From assembly GCA_014871385.1 (NCBI GenBank), contig CM026429.1, positions 9,763,640 through 9,827,639 on the forward strand: a DNA stretch of 64,000 bases, read 5' to 3'. Positions 59,979 through 64,000 of the stretch are shown piece after piece; position 1 is the first letter of the stretch, and the number at the start of each line of letters is the position of its first letter. The stretch comes from Ceratodon purpureus (taxonomy: Eukaryota > Streptophyta > Bryopsida > Pseudoditrichales > Ditrichaceae). A model generated the notes under the pieces. It did not search any database, was not told the origin of the DNA, and saw nothing but the letters and a program-made list of their open reading frames with translations. Both the position numbers and the translations under genes were made by a program.

Positions 59979-61139
59979 TCTATTGAGACCACATTATGGT
60001 CACAACACTTTTGGGCAGGCTATTTTAAGCTTCTAGGTTTTAGGAAATTTTTAATATATTTACTACACGTATCTTTTAGAGATAACTTTCCAATGGCACA
60101 ATTGTTGAAGCATTTGAAGTTATGATGCAAAAAATATGGATTTTAGAAGAATTTGCCTTAAATCTAGGCAGTCATTAACCAATTACAATCTCCGATTTTT
60201 TGCCCAAATTGCCCGCTATTCACAAAGGCAAAAAGTGGCAAGACTAAATTTCAAAGAATGGACACTTGCAATATAATGGGCCCAATTTTTTTCATCCATA
60301 CACATTATTGACATTTTTCATCTTGCAAACATTTTTCCATCAAACTAACGATTTCTTTCCAAAGTAGCTATCATCATCCCTGCACATTTTTCATCTAATT
60401 GACACTCAACATTCAAAAGTTTGTTTTCATACAATACATATTTTTCATCCACAAAAATTTAGATTCAACCTTTAATTTTCATCCAATACTATTATATATC
60501 ATCTTGTTTTATGATGTGGCAGCGGGTCCACCCCACAAGACCCACTATTCTAGAGTTGTCGCTTCAAAATTACAAGAAATTGCAAATTTTATACTTCAAG
60601 ATTGAACGGAAATTCAAGCTTACTCCAATTTTATTGGAATTGTTTGAGGTTCTTTTTCTCATTAACGAGAACATATCTACCATTTGGATTATTGATTGAA
60701 CATGTTTGGATGACCCTTTTGGTTGTTTTAAATTTGGATAATGTAAGGCATTTTCAGCACACCTTTAATGATTAAAACAATGATTTTTTTGCCCTTTCAA
60801 GCCTATATGGGGCTCAAACTTGGTGAGCATAAGCTTAACTTCCATGCTTACAAGAATTGATGACCCTCCATATATCAAATGTGTTTGCAAAGTCAACTTT
60901 TTGGGCATCAAAAATACACTACTAAGGTTGTATTTAAAAAGAACTACTATGACTTTGAACCTTATAATCTCCCAATTTGTACGGTGGATTGAGCTTCAAT
61001 TTGATATACACCTTTTGAACAAGTTAGACACAAGATCCTACAATTAAAAAAATTATATATTGTTTAATTTTGGAAGTCATAAGGTTACTATTAGTAAGGA
61101 TCTAGTTTTGGCTCCAAAAACACGAAGGAACTTAAGGGG
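59979..61139. mobile_element. TTAA-family element, degenerate paralogue of 5,549-6,711
   Basis: About 1,161 bp, colinear with 5,549-6,711: CAATGGCACAATTGTTGAAG, CAAGACTAAATTTC, TGATGTGGCAGCGGGTCCA, GCCTATATGGGGCTCAAACT and the subterminal block (CCTTATAATCTCCCAATTTG, then AAGATCCTACAATT at about 61,031). The right end CTTAAGGGG is followed by ATAA, a one-base change from TTAA; the left flank TTAT is similarly changed. Confidence 0.6.
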
Positions 61140-61143
61140 ATAA

Positions 61144-63637
61144 TACACAACATAGGTATTTCAATTGTATTTTCAAAACATCTTTCCTTGACTAATCACT
61201 ATTTTACAATTCACTCTAACGTCTTTTATGACACATTAGTTCGCATAACAAATCCTTATAAATCTACCACAAGGTCCGCGATTAAAAGTTGGTGAGGGAT
61301 ATTTCATATACTCGTCTTGTGTGGCACCATTCCAAGGCTTCTCTGCATGAGGCGCCCAAGAGTGTGACAAGAGTGAGATTTCGGTGTACTCTCAGTTAAA
61401 CCTGGTATGTTGGCACAATCTTTTAAAAAACAGTGAAGAAACATCTTCAGAAGTTTACACGACCAAAGTTAAGCACTTCGAGAGTGTATAGCTTCCATCT
61501 CATACAGGGTTATCTGTGATCATGTGGAAGCATCGTACGGAGCGTTCTAAGATTTACCGATTTTCCTCTCCTATTCTAGTCCAAGATCACCTGAAATATT
61601 CACGATTATAACAGTTTATGTAACAATTCAAATTGACGCAAATGAATGTCAACCAGAGATTAGTTTGTGACCAATTACATTCCCCCCTGTTCACTGTTAA
61701 ATGTACAGGCATCCTGCTGACATACACACCTGAACATCCAGAACATGTTTTCTGCAATAAAACCATCTTGTCGGTACTAGAGACTGTAACAACGAAGATG
61801 CTTCAGAATGTAATACCACGAAGGTTGTACACACTCTGGCACTCTCCAAGTTCACATTTCGGTCCTACATATCTCTGAAGAAACGTTGAGAGATACAAAT
61901 ATCAACTGGAAACCCTGAAAACTTGCAAAATCATGGATAACAGAGGCTTTTCCTGATTACTTCAACCTGATAGGTAGTGCTCAGATTCACTTGCCCATCG
62001 ATTTGGTAGTCCATGTATCGGTTGCTATAACTTTTGCTTATAGGCCTTTCAATGTAACTCCAAAAAATTTGAATTTTTTTGTCCATATTATGATTGCCCT
62101 TGACCAACCTTTGAGTATTATTTTTACCCAGAAAGAGGCGGTTTCTGGTGTTGCTAAGTTCCAAAAAGGTGCACAATCCTCTGCAAAATATATTCTGGAC
62201 TCAACCCTTTTATGCCAGTGCTATTAGCCCCCATTTCCCTCACCTATGATGCCTCTCCCAACGTACCTTGTACTGCAACGATTGTATACAAATCATTTGC
62301 CTAATGCATAGCATGCATGCGTGATGTTACTTCCACGCTTAAATGAGTAAAAAAACCACAACATTCTCGGAGGATGTAAATGCTTACACCCAACGAAAAT
62401 ATAAATTTCAAGACCAATACAAGACAGGTATTTGGAATATGCCCAATATCCAATCATTCTGAACCTAACAACTGCACACCGGAGCACACTAATACACCTC
62501 CGAGTCTAAACATAATGCAATAGAAATTGGGCAATTGTTCTACAGCGGCAAAAGCAGCAAATTGGTACATCTAGAAAATGGCACGTCCTACAGCAAAAAT
62601 ACGTATTAAGCCAAAATCCAAGACCAATGAAAGTCATGGAACACATGAATTAGCGTTTATCAGGTTGTACATTCAGTTACAGAAGAGTATCACCAGACCA
62701 ACTAACGAAAACCAACGAGGACCGACAGGAGATGTTCAAAACAATGCAAAATATGTTCCACATTGCCTCCGGGCAACGACAATCATGTTCAAATCATTAA
62801 TTCGCTAGACAAATGCTATTCTATTCGACCTCGTCTAACACTACCCTCATAAGCCCAAGGTTTATGCTACAAGCTAACCTGTATCTTACATTCTCCCGAC
62901 TGTACATCTCGCATGTGCTTTCCCTGTACAATCAGCGAGACTTGGCCATGTTTGGTTGGTAGACTCCACTCCCTCACTAATCGGTCCGGTGGTACCTGCT
63001 ACAAAAACTAGCTTAGTCGATTGACAGAGTCCAGACACAAAGGCAACTTCAACTACAGTTCAATCAGGCAGCACATTTATGCAACCAAGGATTTGGGTTG
63101 CATCTTAAGAAGCGTCACATTAGGGACTAAGACCACAAAACAGCTGCCATTTCCATTTTTACACTTCGGTCTTCCATTTGCAACCTAGTTAAAAGATTGC
63201 AAAGACTTGATGGCAAGGGAGACCTACCGGCAAAAACCCCTGTACGCTTGAACTTTTGGCACTACGGCCTGATAATTAGGCTCCGGATGCCCTGTTTGTG
63301 CGGCTCCGCCGCCATTCTTAGCACGCCGCCTTCCGAGATCCGCAAGTATCCCCCATTTGAGCAAGTTTCGCGCCAAAGGGTTTAACAACACTTCAAAGCT
63401 TGACTTTTCTACCCTACGCGAGCATTGGTACTGGGACGATCTCATCAACCACTGTCCACCTCGCTGACTACGCAGTCTCTCATCTGTAGCCATAGATCCA
63501 AGAAAAACCTGTGTTCTCTCGATGTTCCCTCCCGGGTGCGACGCCCTCTCCCGACTAAGTGTCACTGAATGATGAGCACAAGCAGACAGCCGGCCATTTC
63601 CAGTAGCCGGCTGTCACATAAAGGTTCTGCAAGCTGC
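61144..63637. other. Region downstream of the trihelix gene, no other gene recognised
   Basis: May hold the 3' UTR and terminator of the minus-strand trihelix gene near its right end. Short frames at 61,633-61,878, 61,931-62,227 and 63,224-63,565 lack family features. A poly(A) signal cannot be assigned with confidence. Confidence 0.4.
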
Positions 63638-64000
63638 TCACTCCTCCGAATCCATGGAAGAGAGCGCAGCGGGGTCTCGAAGAAGGGCAGAGAACTTAGG
63701 AAGCTGGACAGTTTGCCCAGTAACCTTCTGCAAGAACGAAATCAAAGCAGCATCTCGCTGCGCGGCTAAGGCATGCTCTTGGACTCGAAGCTCATGTTCT
63801 CGAGTCCAGCGGGCCATTTCCTGTTTTCTCCACGCTTCCTCCTTGGCTTGCCTTTCGAGCTCAATCTTTTCCATAGCTTCAAAGAACTTCCGTTGCATAG
63901 CCTCCTGCTTATCAACCAGGTTCTTCATCATCGCCTCAAAATAGTCCAGCTTGGGGGTCCCAGACTTCCCCTCCAGCTTCCTCTTCTTCTTATTCTTCTT
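63638..64000 (-). CDS. Trihelix (GT-2/GTL1-like) transcription factor, C-terminal part, runs off the window
   Basis: 121 codons including the stop (63,638-63,640), open to the window edge. It starts with a basic, nuclear-signal-like run (KKNKKKRKLEGK). Then comes the long central alpha-helical region of GT-2-type trihelix factors: KQEAMQRKFFEAMEKIE, EEAWRKQEMARWTREHE and RDAALISFLQKVTGQTVQLP, a well-conserved signature. The protein ends about 20 residues later. In flowering-plant GT-2/GTL1 proteins this helix is followed by a second trihelix domain, which is absent here. The N-terminal trihelix should lie to the right of the window. Family role: sequence-specific DNA binding at GT elements in the nucleus. 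Probably the only intact host gene in the window. Confidence 0.85.
   Translation of the reverse strand, partial: KKNKKKRKLEGKSGTPKLDYFEAMMKNLVDKQEAMQRKFFEAMEKIELERQAKEEAWRKQEMARWTREHELRVQEHALAAQRDAALISFLQKVTGQTVQLPKFSALLRDPAALSSMDSEE

Overview
The window looks like nuclear DNA of a land plant, mostly intergenic. The evidence is an L1-type LINE whose first protein has a plant-style DUF4283-like region plus a CCHC knuckle, a trihelix (GT-2/GTL1-like) transcription-factor fragment at the right edge, plant telo-box words, and long AT-rich tracts packed with short inverted-repeat transposons. I cannot fix the species. A piggyBac-type transposase with a TTAA-flanked element family is not the usual picture for flowering plants, so a non-angiosperm is possible; that is inference.

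Layout. 1-26 kb is AT-rich and nearly gene-free. It holds dispersed MITEs of at least four kinds: a TA-flanked pair (0.34 and 13.9 kb), a TA-flanked trio (8.8, 9.8 and 21.9 kb), a TTA-flanked Tourist-like element (6.9 kb), and four 0.9-1.2 kb elements flanked by TTAA with CCCCTAAA-like ends (5.5, 10.35, 12.9 and 22.7 kb). 26.29-33.38 kb is one full-length LINE with a perfect 14-bp target-site duplication; ORF1 is intact and ORF2 carries two in-frame stops. 33.4-47 kb is repeat debris, including a 97-bp-arm foldback at 37.1 kb and a TTAA element at 39.4 kb that was itself hit by a hairpin MITE.

47.44-55.66 kb is the most interesting unit: an 8.2-kb block bounded by TTAA and CCCCTCAA termini. 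On the minus strand it holds a piggyBac (DDE_Tnp_1_7) transposase pseudogene with all catalytic aspartates still readable, and on the plus strand a small orphan ORF. It sits inside a Tourist-like element whose relative at 59.1-59.7 kb still has a single empty TTAA. I read it as the decayed, formerly autonomous partner of the TTAA-flanked non-autonomous elements in the same window.

55.9-63.6 kb is mostly uncharacterised, with a 16-bp minisatellite, a GC-rich patch and one more TTAA-family element at 60-61.1 kb. The only likely host gene is the trihelix factor entering from the right on the minus strand (63,638-64,000).
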